A DNA stretch of 64,000 nucleotides, taken from contig CM019230.1 of NCBI GenBank assembly GCA_009741485.1, positions 7,999,506 to 8,063,505 of the forward strand, written 5' to 3'. This document shows positions 11,224-23,996 of this stretch, piece after piece; position 1 is the first letter of the stretch, and each line of letters begins with the position of its first letter. Below the pieces are notes generated by a model, which saw only the letters and a program-made list of their open reading frames with translations, was not told the DNA's origin and made no database searches. The position numbers were made by a program, and so were the translations under genes. Source of the stretch: Malurus cyaneus samueli (lineage: Eukaryota > Chordata > Aves > Passeriformes > Maluridae).

Positions 11224-11326
11224 GGAAAAGTTTCCTACGTAGCCCTGGATACAGAGAGAGAAGGGAAAAGAGCTTTCTGGCAGCTGGACATGGAAAAAGC
11301 GCCTCATGCTCAGAACCCTGTGCTTG

Positions 11327-11376
11327 TGTATATATAATTATTATTATAATATATATATATATATGCACATGTGTGT
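11327..11376. repeat. AT-rich / TG microsatellite
   Basis: A tatata/attatta stretch with (at)n near 11349-11364 is followed by a short gtgtgtg run. Confidence 0.85.
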
Positions 11377-14005
11377 GTTTGCTCTCTCCCTTTCCTTTTC
11401 TAACATAAAAAGTCTCTGTGCCTACAAGGTGATGTGGCTGAATTGCAGGGCTGGTCCTGGGAAAGGGCGACACGGGGAGAACCCATGGGCAGCACCACCC
11501 AGCTCTGCCCCCACAGAGCCAAAAATAGAGCCAGGACAGTCCACCCACACACGTGAATAGCCAGTCTGTCTGCTCGAGAGCTTTACCTGCTCTGCAACTG
11601 GGTGCCACACCCATCACCCGACCTCACTTTCCATTGCTGACAGCAGGACAAGGGCTGAGCTTCTGGGAACGTGTGTGTTACAACCAACATTACAAATTTT
11701 AAGCATATTTTTGCCATTAAACACAGTCCCTGAATCTTTTTCTTAATTATTTTCTCCTCTCTGGATGTCTATTGCTTATTCGGGTGCTAGCAAGAACAAA
11801 AAGCCATATTTCCTTTGCTGAGCAGATTTTTAAACAACTCTTCTTGAGCCATTCCCATCCTGGCTCTGCTCCGTGCAGGGAGGGAACACCTCTCCCTGTG
11901 TTCCCTCCACACAGGCAAGGTGCAGTGTTGAAATCCAGCTCCCAGAACTGCTCAAAAACCAGAGAAAATCATGTCTTATGGGTGGCAGGCTGAGGAATGC
12001 AGATACGCAGCCATGCTGAGCTGGTTAGAGCAGCCTTTCATGTTCAAAGGCTTCATTCAGTCTGCGGCAGAGCGGGACGGAAGCGGAGCGAGGAGCTCAC
12101 AAGCTTGGACAGGATCGTGGATAGGAAATAGGATTTATTCCCTTCAGCAACGACGGCAGTGGAAAAACACACACAGGGCTGGGAGCAGCCACACAGCCAT
12201 CGGAGCATCCCGGCCCTGGCTGAGCCTGTGGCTTTTGTGCAAACCTTTCTGAGGATTTGTTTGTGTGCCCTGTCTCCCAGGTTTTCTCTGGGGAGCTGGA
12301 ATTACCGTTCACACCCTTTTCAAAGGGGTGGAAAAGCTGAATTGATTTGCTCTGTGTTGGAGGTAGCGTTAGGAGGAGGTTTTTTTCTGACAGCTGTTGC
12401 TTCACTGCCTGTTAACAACATTAATAATACATAATAATGCTGTTAATCCCCTCTCAGACAAAGGGAAAATGAGGAGCAAACACAAAATCCGTCCAGGCTG
12501 ACCAATAACTTAACAGAAAATCTGGAAAGAGGAGGGAGAGCTGCAAAGTCTGAGCCAAGTTTGCTCTCTGTGATGCCCCACTGCCCCTCCACAGCCTGGA
12601 AAGCAGATAAACAGCAGGGAAACCTGGCAGCCTGGCCTGGCAAGGAGAGAAGATCTGGCAAAAAGTAAAATAAATAATGAGAAAGCAACAGCTAAAATGA
12701 TGCTGCTGTGAACACACTGCCAGGAAGCCGGGGGAGAGGGCAGGACCAGGGAGCATCAGCTGCTGAGTGTCTGCTGGGGTTTCCTCTATTTATAGCCCGG
12801 AAGCAGCAGTTTGAGCCCCAGGTTTGAGCTGTAAAATGGAAATGAAACATTTTCACCGCAGACACGGTGTCTGAGAGCCTCCCCTCCCCGTGCTGCTCAA
12901 ATGCCCTCAAGCCACGCTGGAAATGCGTTGCACGGGACTAAGAGCTGTAATAATGCAGTGTGCTTTATTTAGCTGAAATTGGGAATTCTTCCCCTTGTTC
13001 CCAGCAGAACGAGCTCAGAACGGAAGAGTCCAGCAGTTAAAAGTCAGTCATTCCAAGAGCAGCTCATTCAACCTGGCGGATGTGCCTAGGCAGGACAAAG
13101 CCCGGCTCAGCCTCACCTTGGCTAACTCCCTGAGCAATATTTTTTCACGTTTTATAATCGATGACTAATTCCCTCCAGATCCACAGGCCGGGGCTGTACA
13201 GCTCGGCAGAAAGGCAGAAAGGCAGCAGCACCCAAACTCTCTGGACTTCACTGGAGTCTCCTTCACAACCAAGAATCACTCCTACAGCCGTGTCAGTGCC
13301 AGGCTCACATTTAAATCACTCGCTCCAGACAGTATTGGACCGAATTTCCTGCTGTTTCATGCTTCTTGCAGCTGCTGATGCAACACATGATGGATGCAAA
13401 GCATTCCAGCAGTGAACCAGGAGCACCTTCTGGTGCTCACCCTGATGCAGGAGATGCAGACAGTGCAGGGCAGCAGGGGGATGGAGCTCAGCTTGCCTCG
13501 AGAAATGTCCTGTGTGCCTTTTCTAACTGAGCTGGCTGAACCTAGAGCTAACCAGGGAACTGCCAGAGATGTTCACCTCCAACAAAGCCAACATGTGCAT
13601 TCTCCAAAACACCCTGGAGTTTTTGGATGATGCACCCCAAACCTTCTGGGTGCACACAGCAGTGATGAGAGAGCCCACGTGAGATTGATTTTCTCCTCAC
13701 AGTGAGCGATCCATGCTGCTGCACTCACGTGATGTAAAATTCAAAAGGACAAACCAGCAATTCCCATTATCAACAGAACCCACACAGAGAGGACAAACAA
13801 TGGAGGATGCAACTCAGGAACTCGCTCTCTCCACGCAGTCCAGCAAAAAACAAAAACCAAACAAACAGAAGAACCCAAGCCAAACAAGGGTGGTGATGGA
13901 AAGGGACGGGCCAGAGGCAGCAGGAGCCACCCCACACTGTGCTGGAGTCAGCAGAGCAGCACCAGCTCCTCTGAGCAGCCAGTGTGACTCTTGCTTCTGT
14001 TCCAT

Positions 14006-14097
14006 GTGTTTCCTGCAGGGTCTGAGGTCAGGTTCCTCCTGCACCCAGCCCGTGTTTCCTGCAGGGTCTGAGGTCAGGTTCCTCCTGCACCCATCCC
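14006..14097. repeat. 46-bp tandem duplication
   Basis: Two nearly identical copies start with gtgtttcctgcagggtctga at 14006 and 14052, exactly 46 bp apart. Confidence 0.95.
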
Positions 14098-15257
14098 ATC
14101 CCAGCTCAGCAGGGCACCCAGACAGCGCTGGAGATGTCTCCATCCAACAGCAGCTTCCTCCTCTGGACACATGCACATCCTGCCTTCCTGGGGCACACAG
14201 CTCTGGGCTGGATCATGGAGTGGAGCTCAGGGTGAGGGTGGTGGGGACTCTTCAGCCCTTCAGGGGTGTTACAGCATCCACACACCACAGCAGCCTTTGG
14301 AGCCATGGCCAGGAGAGCTGAACCCCCAGGGCAGGAGCTGCACCCCTGGGCACTGCAGGCTCCCTCATCCTGTCCTGCCTGCTGCCATCTCCTCCTGTGT
14401 CAGCCTGGGAGGATACAAAGGAAGCAAGGATGGTGCTTTGCCCTGCTCAGGTGCCAGTGCACATGGCTGGGACAGTTTTCCACTCCCTGTTAGGATGTGC
14501 AAACCTATCACAATGCTCTCAGGACCGCACAGGATGTGAAATCTCTCTCCTTTACCCATTTCACAGGTGTAGTGGGCAGGAGAACTGACTTCAGCAGCTG
14601 CATTTCATCCTGCTTCCCCCAGACAGGCTCCAAAAGCTCCAGGAACACAATAAACAAATTGAAAAAAAGGTGACTGGAGAAGATCTCACCAGTAACAAGG
14701 CCTGGAGCTGTTAACAGGAGGAAAATCCACCCATGGGCTGGTCCACACTGCACAATCACTGCCTCAGTGCCTTCTCAGACGCTCCAACTGCTGGAGGTTG
14801 AGCTTTAACTCTGACACAGGATACAGCCCTGGCAGGTACAGCCTGCATATGGAGGGGTCACTGCATTCATCTGGGGACACAGGGCCTCAGGGGAGCCAGG
14901 GACTGCAAGGCAGGGACATCTGTTTGCAGATTAGCAAAGGAAGAAGAATCTCTGCTGCTCTGAGTCCAGTGAACCACACAATTACAGCTTCTCTTCCATT
15001 AACTTGAAATCCACTTGCAACATTAACCTCAAAAGAAACACAGTCTTTTAAAAAAAGGGAAAAAAATCCATGTTCATTTCCAGTACTAATCAGAAACACA
15101 CACTGAAGAATAAAAGACACTTTTGCAGATCCTGTGTAACAGAAACTCTTTACAAAGAAGCTGAGCACAGCGAGAAAAAGAAAAAAACCCCTTCAACACG
15201 AGTGCATAGTTTCATTCGGGATCAAACATTTCTGGCAGCAAACGGAGCTTTCACCAG

Positions 15258-15402
15258 GAGGGAGGGATGCTGGTGAGGGATGCTGGAGGATGGAGGGGTG
15301 CTGGTGAGATGGAGGGATGCTGGAGGATGGAGGGATGGAGGGATGCTGGTGATGGATGCTGGGGGATGGAGGGATGGAGGGATGCTGTGGGATGCTGCAC
15401 TG
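15258..15402. repeat. G-rich minisatellite built on ggatggagggatgctgg
   Basis: Imperfect units of 8-23 bp composed of ggatgctggtga, ggatgctggagg and ggatggag words run for about 145 bp. The complementary strand reads SILQHPS-like peptides by repetition only. Confidence 0.9.
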
Positions 15403-18400
15403 ATTGCAGACTCAGGAATGGTCCAGAACCTTCTCCATCACAGCCTGGGTGCACCAACAAGCTCTGTTCGGTTCAAAGGCTGAGCACAGCCTAAAACACC
15501 AGCAACAGCGTCTCTCACATGGGAGCTGGGGCCAAACAACCCTGCTCATCAACACATGGAGCTGTGAGTTCACACACAGCAAGAGCCCAGCCCCAGGCTG
15601 GCTGTCAAATCACACTCAAGGAAACCACAGGAAAATCAGCGTTAGCTAGATGCATCTATTCCTACCACAGCACTCTGCTTTTGGCAGGTGCAAAAATCAT
15701 TCTAACACTGAGAAAAAAGTTCCAAAAAGCCTGTGCTAATGATAGGAGGCAGTGAGAATTAAGCCTCAAGGTTTGCAATGTTAGAAAGGCTTCCCCAAGG
15801 CCAGCAGTGCTCTGGCCACAGCAAAGGGCTGTGTTAGGTGGAAGAACCAGTCCTGCATGTGGTGGCAGAGGGTGACAGGGGACACAGCACTTTAACCTTG
15901 GCTCAAATCAAGGCCTTGATTCAAATTGTTAACTCAAATTAAACTGCAGTAATTCTCAGGAAATCAATTGCTGCATCCATAAAGCTTAAGGCCAGAAAAT
16001 TGCCTTGGCTGACCCACAAAACCCACAGCACACATTTTTATTGGGTCAACACAAATTCAAACTCGTGCTTGAACGAAGTATTGGCTTTTTTGGAGACGTT
16101 CAAACTCAATGTCAAGATTAAAACACTGGAGTGATCTCAAGTCCTTTGGCAAGTTGTTCAAGGGGTAAAATGGCCTTCAAACAATGCAGGGACTCTCCCT
16201 TTTCGCCATGAGCTTATTCTGAGGTGAGTAAGCTCAGCCCTCAGATATTCACTCCATAGAAATAACGAGATCATTTCACCACCCCTCCTAAAGATCATCT
16301 GTTCTTTACTGACCACAAATTCCTCACAGCTGATACTCATTCAAAGATACGCTGGACAACCATGAAAGCACTAAAAAAAAATTAGCACAAGCAGTTTTTC
16401 ATATGAAAAAGTGTGTTAGTCATCATCTGTGATCCTTCTGGCCGGAGAGTTCCAGTAATCCGGGTGGGCAGCAGCGAAGGTGCCACGTCATCACAGCACA
16501 TGACTTGTGCAAATGCATATTCACAACACCACAGAATTTCTGTGTCCACAGAAATTGGAGGGGCTGCAAAAACGGGCCTTTTGTGTGTGTTGTCAGTGCT
16601 GCTGGCTTAGGGGATCCTGTAACTCAGCAGCAGGAGGCGAGGGAAAAGGATTCATGTAGGAATAGAAAACTGCTCTTGTGAAGCTCTGCTGGTTGGGGAC
16701 AGACCTGGTAACCACTGTCAAGTGTGAAATCCCTCCCAGTTCACAGCTGATGATGACCAGATTTCCAGAGAGGTCTTGTCCCTCTCAATTTCCCCCTCTT
16801 CACCACAGTCCTCACTTGCTCACACTCCGCATCTGCCCAAATCCGAGAGAGAGAAGCAGGACCCAAGAAGTGGAACTCAGTGAACAGTTACCTTGTGGAT
16901 TTTCACCAAACCAGGGGAATTTGAGCTTGCAAAGCCATGGCAAGAGCAGCTTGGGTCTGGTCCCCTCTGCTCCTGCAGAATCCCAGCAGAGGTGGGAAGA
17001 AGGCAAAGCACCTGAACCTGTCCAAGCTGCAGCCTTGCTCAAAGAAGGAAATAATCCAACTCTTACATTAACCAGTGCCACGAGGGCTTCAGCAAGCTAG
17101 AAATGTGTTAGTTAATTAACACTAATAACACAAGAGTCCCCAGGAGCCTGAATGGACAGCACGCAGAGCTCTATGGAAACAGAGGAAAAACAAATAATCA
17201 CCACTGATCCTTTGCCTTCCAAACCCCTCCAACATTTACAGCTTCCAGGCTCATGAGTGCACCTCACCTTCTTGGGTTCATCTGGCAATGGCCATGGATT
17301 AGCTGGAGAAAACCACGGGCAGAGCTGAAGGAGGGGAAAGGAATTTTAAAACTGTGGTGTGGCATTTCCATATGGATCAAATACTCCAGAGCCATCCCAC
17401 AGCCCTGCTCCCCACTCCCACAGGCCTGAACACTCTGCCTGTGACCACACAGGAGAAGTCCTGGTGCAAACTCCCCAACCCAGCATCCAGCTCTCTGCTG
17501 TGCTCCAGCACACGAAGCAGCAATGTGGTACGTCAGATTAAAACCAAAATAAAATGGAAAAGTTATCCTTGCTTAGATTTTAAACCAATTTCTTGCCATC
17601 TTCTTACAACCTCAACACAATCCATGTTTTGTTGTCAGCCCCAGGATTTGCTCAGTGACTGTTCACTGCTTCCCTGCTCGTTTTTCACACACACAGAACT
17701 CCCAAACTTGTGTTTCAGAGGGTCCCCCTGGCAACCAACACCACTGGATTTATCATGGGAGCCCTGCAAGCCTGGGGCTGCCATCGAGATGGAAGACAGA
17801 CCCCTTCTGTTTGCCAGGCTCTGCAAGGCAAATGTTGATTTTTCCCAGAGAGGGGTGGGGGTGTACGAAGGAGAAAAGCTGAGAACAAAGAGGGAGCAGC
17901 TCAGTGGCCAAAGGGCAGCAGACGACAAAGGGCAGGGGTTAAGGGCTGCCCTGAGCCTGGCTGACCCACTGGGGGACCCACCAGGGTCCTTGTCAGAGGC
18001 GTGGCAGCATCTGGACATTTTGGAATGCTCTGTTCCAGAGAGCACTCACTCTCCAGAGCTGCAGGAAAAATGAGCTTTGGGGTTTGAGAACCAGTGTCTG
18101 ACTCTGGAAAGGGAAAAACTCAGCCAGGGATTGTCCTTGGGTGCAAGTCCAGGTCTCAGTGTCCTTTCCTTCCTGCCCCATGAGAGATGCTCCCCTGCAG
18201 CCAGGGGAAGGAACCAGGAGCAGGTAAAGGAGCAGCCAAGGGGTGATGGTCACTAAATCCCTTCCCAGCCAGAAACACAGATGAATATTCACAGTCAAGA
18301 TTCACAAACTGGCCACTCGATCAGGAACAAGCAGCCTTCAAAGAGAATCAAGATCAAGCAGACAATGGCCACTTTTCCCTCTGCATCAACCATCCACACA

Positions 18401-19754
18401 AATATTTATATTCTAAACATTCTTCAGCCTGCAAACTCTGCCAGAGCTCTTCCACCTGAGCAGCCCCAGTGCAGCAGCAGCCTGAACACACCCACTCAGC
18501 ACCACAAACACCCAGCTCACACAGTGATGGGTCTGGATTTCTTGGCAAGTCCCCTGGGATGCTCTGACAATTGCCTGAAAGTCAGAAAGCCCAGGATCCG
18601 AGCTGTGGTTCAGGATCCAGCTCCCTGCATAGCCCTACACTGAAAAATAAAGCTCACAATGGCATTTTCTCCCTTGGGACATCACACATACACACTGTAA
18701 CATTCATCTGTGACCCCAATCCCAGTCACATGTTGATTCTCTGTCCCTGTGAGCTGATCCTGCCCTGGGCAGATGCTGATGTGGGCAGGCAGGGAGGATC
18801 AGCTCAGCCATGGGGCAAAGCCAGCTGCAAGCAGAGGAGTCAGGAACTGCTCAGCCACCACCATCAGGACTCCAACATGACTCGCTGCACGTAATTTTCC
18901 TCCTCCACATTCTCTTCCCTGCCTGCAAAATGAGGTGTCAAACACTTCCCCTGGTCAGAGGAACTGCAGGGATATATTATTTAATGGTTTTACATTTTAG
19001 CTGTGCTTTAAAGAATGACTCAGTCACTATCTATAGATTCCTGAGATAATGTCCGCTGTCCTTAAATGGGAGAGAAGGGAAATTACAATTTGAAACTTCA
19101 ATGAAGCCCTGGCCTCATACAATTGAGGGTTTTCTCCTATTAATTCTACCCCAGAAGTAGCCAAGGCAACCCAGTTTCATAAACTAATAACATTCTTTGG
19201 TGTTTTTCCTTGTATCTTACAATTATATTTAATAGTGGCTGCAGCAGGGAAGCTGGCAGGAAACTTCAGCCAGATTTAGGACATATTTGAGTGCCTAACA
19301 CTGCAGATCAGCTTACACTGGGGTTTGCAGAAGTTCTTTTACAAACTGCAGCATAATTCTATCTGGATTTTGCAGGATGCTGCCCTTAGGCCATGATGCC
19401 ACTAGTGCAGCTGATTTTGGGAGCACGGCTGGTATTTCTGTGGGTGTCTGACCTGGAGATGGAAGAGAGAGCTCTGCTGTGAGGGGCCAGTCACTCCAAC
19501 TTCTGCCCCTCAGACTATCCCATTTAAACCATTTAAAGGCATTTAAGGAAGGCTCAGGCTCTCACTAGTCCCCATGGCCCATGCTCTGCCCCAAAATCCA
19601 CCTGCTGTGTCCTGCTGCTGCACAACAGAGGCACCCAGCACAAAAACAGTAAGTTCATTTAAAAACAAGATGTAGAATCAATATGTAAGTGGTAAGATCT
19701 TATGGGCTGTCCTTTAAAATCTTTGTAAGGGACAATGGGTGGGCACTGATCTTT

Positions 19755-20008
19755 CCTCTCTGGTGATCAGTGACTTCAGGAAACATAAAAAGCTGTGTGA
19801 GGGGAGGCCTAGGTTGATATTAGGAGAAGGTTTTCACCACAGGGTATGGGGCACTGAACAGGCTCAACCCTGCCAGGGGTCACCAAGTGTTTGGACAATG
19901 CTCCCAGGGATGCACAGGGTGGGATTTTGGGGCTGTTCTGTGCAGGGACAGGAGCTGGACTCGATGGACCTTGTGAGGTCCTATCCCAGAATATTTTTTG
20001 ATTCTATG
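19755..20008 (+). mobile_element. CR1 LINE 3' fragment with intact terminal motif
   Basis: It follows the CR1 3' UTR from ggggaggcctaggttgatat through gagaaggttttcacc, ggtcaccaagtgtttggaca, gggacaggagctggactcga and tggaccttgtgaggtcctat, to the tail tttttgattctatgaa. The tail is the diagnostic CR1 end. The 5' side is truncated, as is usual for CR1. Confidence 0.9.
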
Positions 20009-20919
20009 AAAAAAGTAATTCTAGATGGAATTCTACCTTTCTGCTAAGGCTTGCACAGGAAAATTAGGAATGGGTTCATTTAAATAAAACCCAGATATAA
20101 AAACCACCCCTTGATGCTGGTCCATGATCACACACACTCCTCTCCAGGTACCAAGGGATCCCAAAGCAATTCCTTCTTCTGGAGGGTTTCTCCAGCTGCC
20201 AGTGAGGGAAAGGCAAAGCACCTGGCAAAGGCAGAGTGAAATCACTCCTGGCACAGGTGAAAACCATCCCAAGCCATGGAGCAGTGCCTGCAGCCTCTGA
20301 GGAAGCCTTTCTGTCCATAAAGAGGGCTCAGAGAGGAGGCACAAAGCCCATTCTGTGGTTCTGCTGAAAGGCAGCTTTGTGCAGGGCACATCGGTGTGAC
20401 GGAGCGCTCAGCGACGCCCTGGGTCCCATCCACACCCAGCCCGGGTCACTCACCCCAACAATCCACATGTTCAGCCTCCACTGTGCAAACCCCTGCTGGG
20501 TGAGCCAAACCCCAGTGCACTGACCCCAGGCTGAGCCCCTGGGCTGTGCCCAGCAGGGATTTCCAGTGGGGTGAGGCTCCTGAACACCTTTGTGCCCTAA
20601 ATAATGACCCACACATCAGGAACATGCCCTGGGGGTGGCACAGGCTGCTGCCAGCCAGGCTGGAAGGTGTTTCCCTGTCTGGAGGCTCCTGATGACCCCA
20701 GCACTGCTGTCAGATCTCATTCCATGAGCTGCCCTTTCACAAATGGCATCTCCTGCAGCCTGGGGACTCCAACACCCTCTGTCCAGAGGGGATCCATGGC
20801 AAGGCCACAACCCTGGGGAAATGCAAGCCTCAAACAGCGAAAATCTGTTTACTTTAGTGAACAAAAAGCTCTGAGAAAATAATTACAATTAAATACAAAA
20901 AGTCAATTCACAGAAACTG

Positions 20920-21135
20920 AAAACTAAAACCATTAAAAAACAAACAAAAAATTAACCAAAAACCTAAAAACTAAAATCTATTAAAAAATAATTAAAAAAA
21001 ACCAACAAAACCCCACCAAACTTTACCCATTCTACACATTATATACAAATAAAAACTAATTATTAATTATTAAAATTCTTATAAAATATAGAACTTCTTT
21101 ACAATAAACAACTTCACAAAAAACCCCAAAACAAA
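20920..21135. repeat. A/C/T-rich tract almost devoid of G
   Basis: There is no G from 20920 to 21090 (171 bp), and only one, at 21091, before 21136. A dominates with scattered C (accaacaaaaccccaccaaa) and T-containing words. It is not a simple tandem repeat. Confidence 0.85.
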
Positions 21136-22569
21136 GTCCATGTATCAATCACCAACACATCCCTCCTGCCCAGACCCACCTCCACCCTCTGTACCCCTGG
21201 CAGGAGCATCACCCGGGCAGGAACCTCCCTCCCCTGTCCAGCCTGACACGGGGCCAAGGGAGGATGCTCTGGGGGGTGTCAGAATTCCAGCCTTATCTCC
21301 AGAGGCTGAGATCATGAGCAGAAAATGTTTCTGTGCTGTCTCAGCAAGCTTCCTGTTGGCACCCCTCTTCCTCTGCACTGAGGCACCTCTCTGTGAGTTC
21401 TGGAGAGCTTTCAGTGGTACAGATTGAATACATTTACCACCTCTGAGACATCAGATCTGCGACAGAGCCTGTCCCCAGCATGAGCCAGCCCTTCCTCAGC
21501 CAGGCCAGAACCAGCAGTCCCAGCTGCTGTTGGAAGCTGCTGCCACCCCAAGAAGTCAGCACTTAAAAGCCACCCTTTTTAGTGCCTGAAGGGAGGGTGC
21601 CCTGGCTCAGAACAGACTCTAAACTGTTTGAATCCTCATTCCAGCTGCACAGGAGCTGGGTTCTGTGGAGATGGAATCACTCCAGCCCCACATGGGGGGA
21701 ATCATCTGCCTGGAGAGAGGCTGCAGGGACCAGCTCTGATTTAGAGACGCTTTTAGATGGCTCAACTCAGGCAAAATTAAATTCCACCTTGTTTTTTCCC
21801 AGGCCTCAGCCCTCTGTAATACAGGATATTAACTCCCTCAGCTTCAAGATAAATGTCTGAAAGAGAGTTGCCAGAATAGGAAGCGCTTTGGTTGTGTGCA
21901 GCCACCTGACTGTGCCCCAACCCGATGAGACAGAGCATTCCTCTGCCTTTCCCAAGCAAAATGCCACATTCATCCACAGAAAGAACCCCCTGGAGGAGCC
22001 CAGAGCCCACTGTAGGCTCTGCCCAGGTGATACAAGGGAAGGTCACTGCCAGACAGACCCATGAGAAGGTGACACCCATGTCCCTGTCAGCTGTCACCCT
22101 TCATGCCCTGAGCTCCTGTGTATAAACAAAGCACTGACCTCCAGGGCTCCTGGGCATCTGTCATCATCATTTTATTCCATCAGAAAGTGAAATTAAAAAA
22201 AGCCCTGCAGCTGAAACAGTGCTTAATCTTGCAAAGATTATGATGACATGATTTGAAGAGCAGAGGAGGCTGCTAAGCCCTCAAAGCAGAGGTCTCTACT
22301 TGGTTTATGGTTTTATTTTGCTCATAATCTGTAGGCAACAGGGCTTGGATGCTTCCAGGGTGTTCTGAGGGTTCTGTCAAGTTTTTAATCCAAAGCCTGA
22401 CCTCCCAGCTGTGTTTTGACCTAAGGATAGACCATTCATTAACACAGAAATGGGAAGAGAGGTTATTAAAGATGAAGATGATCCCAAGTGAGGATGAAAT
22501 GCTAGAGATGATTAGAATTAAAATTAATCCTGATAGAGTGGAAAAGGACAACAACCAAACAAAAAGAGG

Positions 22570-22920
22570 AGACTGAGAGAAGACCTCACTGTGGTCTTCA
22601 ATATCCCCATGAGGGACAACACAGGGGCAGGTGCTGATCTCTTCATTCAGGTGACAGGAACAGGAAGGAAATGGCTGGAGCTGAGTCAGGGCAGGTTTAG
22701 GTTGGATATCACAAAAATGTTCTTCACCCAGAGGGTGGCTGGGCACTGGAACAGCGCAGTGGTCACAGCACTGAGCCTGTCTGAGCTCAAGGAGTGTTTG
22801 CACAATGCTCTTGGGCACAGGGTAAGGTTCTTGGGGTGTCCTGCACCGGGCCAGGAGCTGGACTCAATGGTCCTGGAGGGTCTCTTCCAACCTGGCATGT
22901 TCCATGAGTCTGTGAAAAAA
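22570..22920 (+). mobile_element. CR1 LINE 3' fragment
   Basis: It matches CR1 text from gagagaagacctcactgtgg through gtttaggttggatatcacaa, ttcttcacccagagggtggc, tgggcactggaacagcgcag, caggagctggactcaatggt and ggagggtctcttccaacctg, ending catgagtctgtgaaa, a mutated form of the terminal repeat. An open frame runs through it, but this region is CR1 3' sequence and is not protein-coding. Confidence 0.9.
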
Positions 22921-23325
22921 ACTCAGATAGAACACAGTGTGACCAGGCAAGGACCAGCACAAAGATTTGATTTACACACCAGACTCAAGTCAGTGGCCAG
23001 GGGAGGTTCCTATAAAAGATTCACATCCCACGTGGGCCGAATTGCCAGGCTGTATCATCATCAATTCCGGGAATGGCTCAGAGTGACAGCAACTCCAGGC
23101 AGGTGCCTGTAAACGTGGGATGGAGCTGCCTGCAGAGCGAGGGCTGGGAGCAGGCTGTCAGAACGGGGTGGGTGACAGGAGCAGCAGCAGCAGCCAGGCC
23201 CAGCCCCAGGAGATGCTCTCCATGAGAGCTGTTCCTTCATAAACCCCTCCTGGGTGCCTGGCGGGGACAGGGGGGCTGCAGGTGCCGGGCAGAGCAGCCG
23301 GGGCCAAGGCTCTGTTTACACCGAG

Positions 23326-23530
23326 CCAGCTCCTCTCTGGAGCTATGCTGAGCTCCCCCAGTTCCTGTTTCTGGGGTTCTGCCATGGCCCTGAGCACCCT
23401 GAGCTCCCCCAGCTCCTCTCTGGAGCTATGCTGAGCTCCCCCAGCTCCTCTTTCTGGGGTTCTGCCATGGCCCTGAGCTCCCCCAGTTCCCCCAGCTCCT
23501 CTCTTGGGGCTCTGCCACAGTCCCCAGCTC
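23326..23530. repeat. 83-bp tandem duplication plus a partial third copy
   Basis: Copies starting ccagctcctctctggagcta lie at 23326 and 23409, 83 bp apart, each with an inner gagctcccccag word. A degenerate partial copy continues to about 23530. The array is pyrimidine/GC-rich. Confidence 0.9.
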
Positions 23531-23714
23531 CCCCCAGTAGAATCACCCAGCACAGAGAAAGTGGCCACACGAAAGGTGTCCCAGTCCCTGCCCGGCCAGC
23601 CCCACTCCCTGCATCCCTTCTCCAGCCCCACTGATGCTTTAATCCAGGCCTACCGGTGCATTGAGGGCAGACAAAGCCTCCTCCTGAGGCTACACCCAAA
23701 ATGAACCCCGAGTC

Positions 23715-23996
23715 ACGAGATCTTCCCCTTTTGTAAGTTCTCTTATTAACATTTCGGGCCCCAGTTCTCCAATGACACCTTCAGGTGATGATGTCAACCA
23801 CACCAAACTTGCTCCCCCCAATTCATGTTGTTCATATTTTGGGGCTCTGAGGCAGCAAAGTGCCCTTGGATTTCAGGCTCAGAGAGGAATTGCTTTGTCT
23901 AAAGATGGGAGAGCAGGAGCTTTAGTGCTGTACACTAGAGAAGTACAAGAATACAGATACATGAAAACATAGAAAGTAAAAATCCTTAGGCATCAC
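23715..23996 (+). mobile_element. LTR-like interspersed repeat, copy A
   Basis: It is homologous to 26170-26466. Shared words are aacttgctccccccaattc, a gttgtt word, gaggaattgctttgtctaaa, gatgggagagcaggagct, the acagatacatg region and aaatccttaggcatca. From memory this resembles LTRs of passerine endogenous retroviruses, but the family name cannot be given without a search. It is diverged and makes no product. Confidence 0.5.

Noticed and set aside
13713..14321. 202-codon forward frame
   Set aside because: It crosses the 46-bp tandem duplication and an A/C tract, so it is a composition artefact.
17354..18073. 239-codon forward frame
   Set aside because: Low-information Ser/Pro/Leu-rich text without domains, with other open frames overlapping it, and no promoter or splice context.
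22591..23112. 173-codon forward frame
   Set aside because: Mostly the CR1 3' end, which is not coding.
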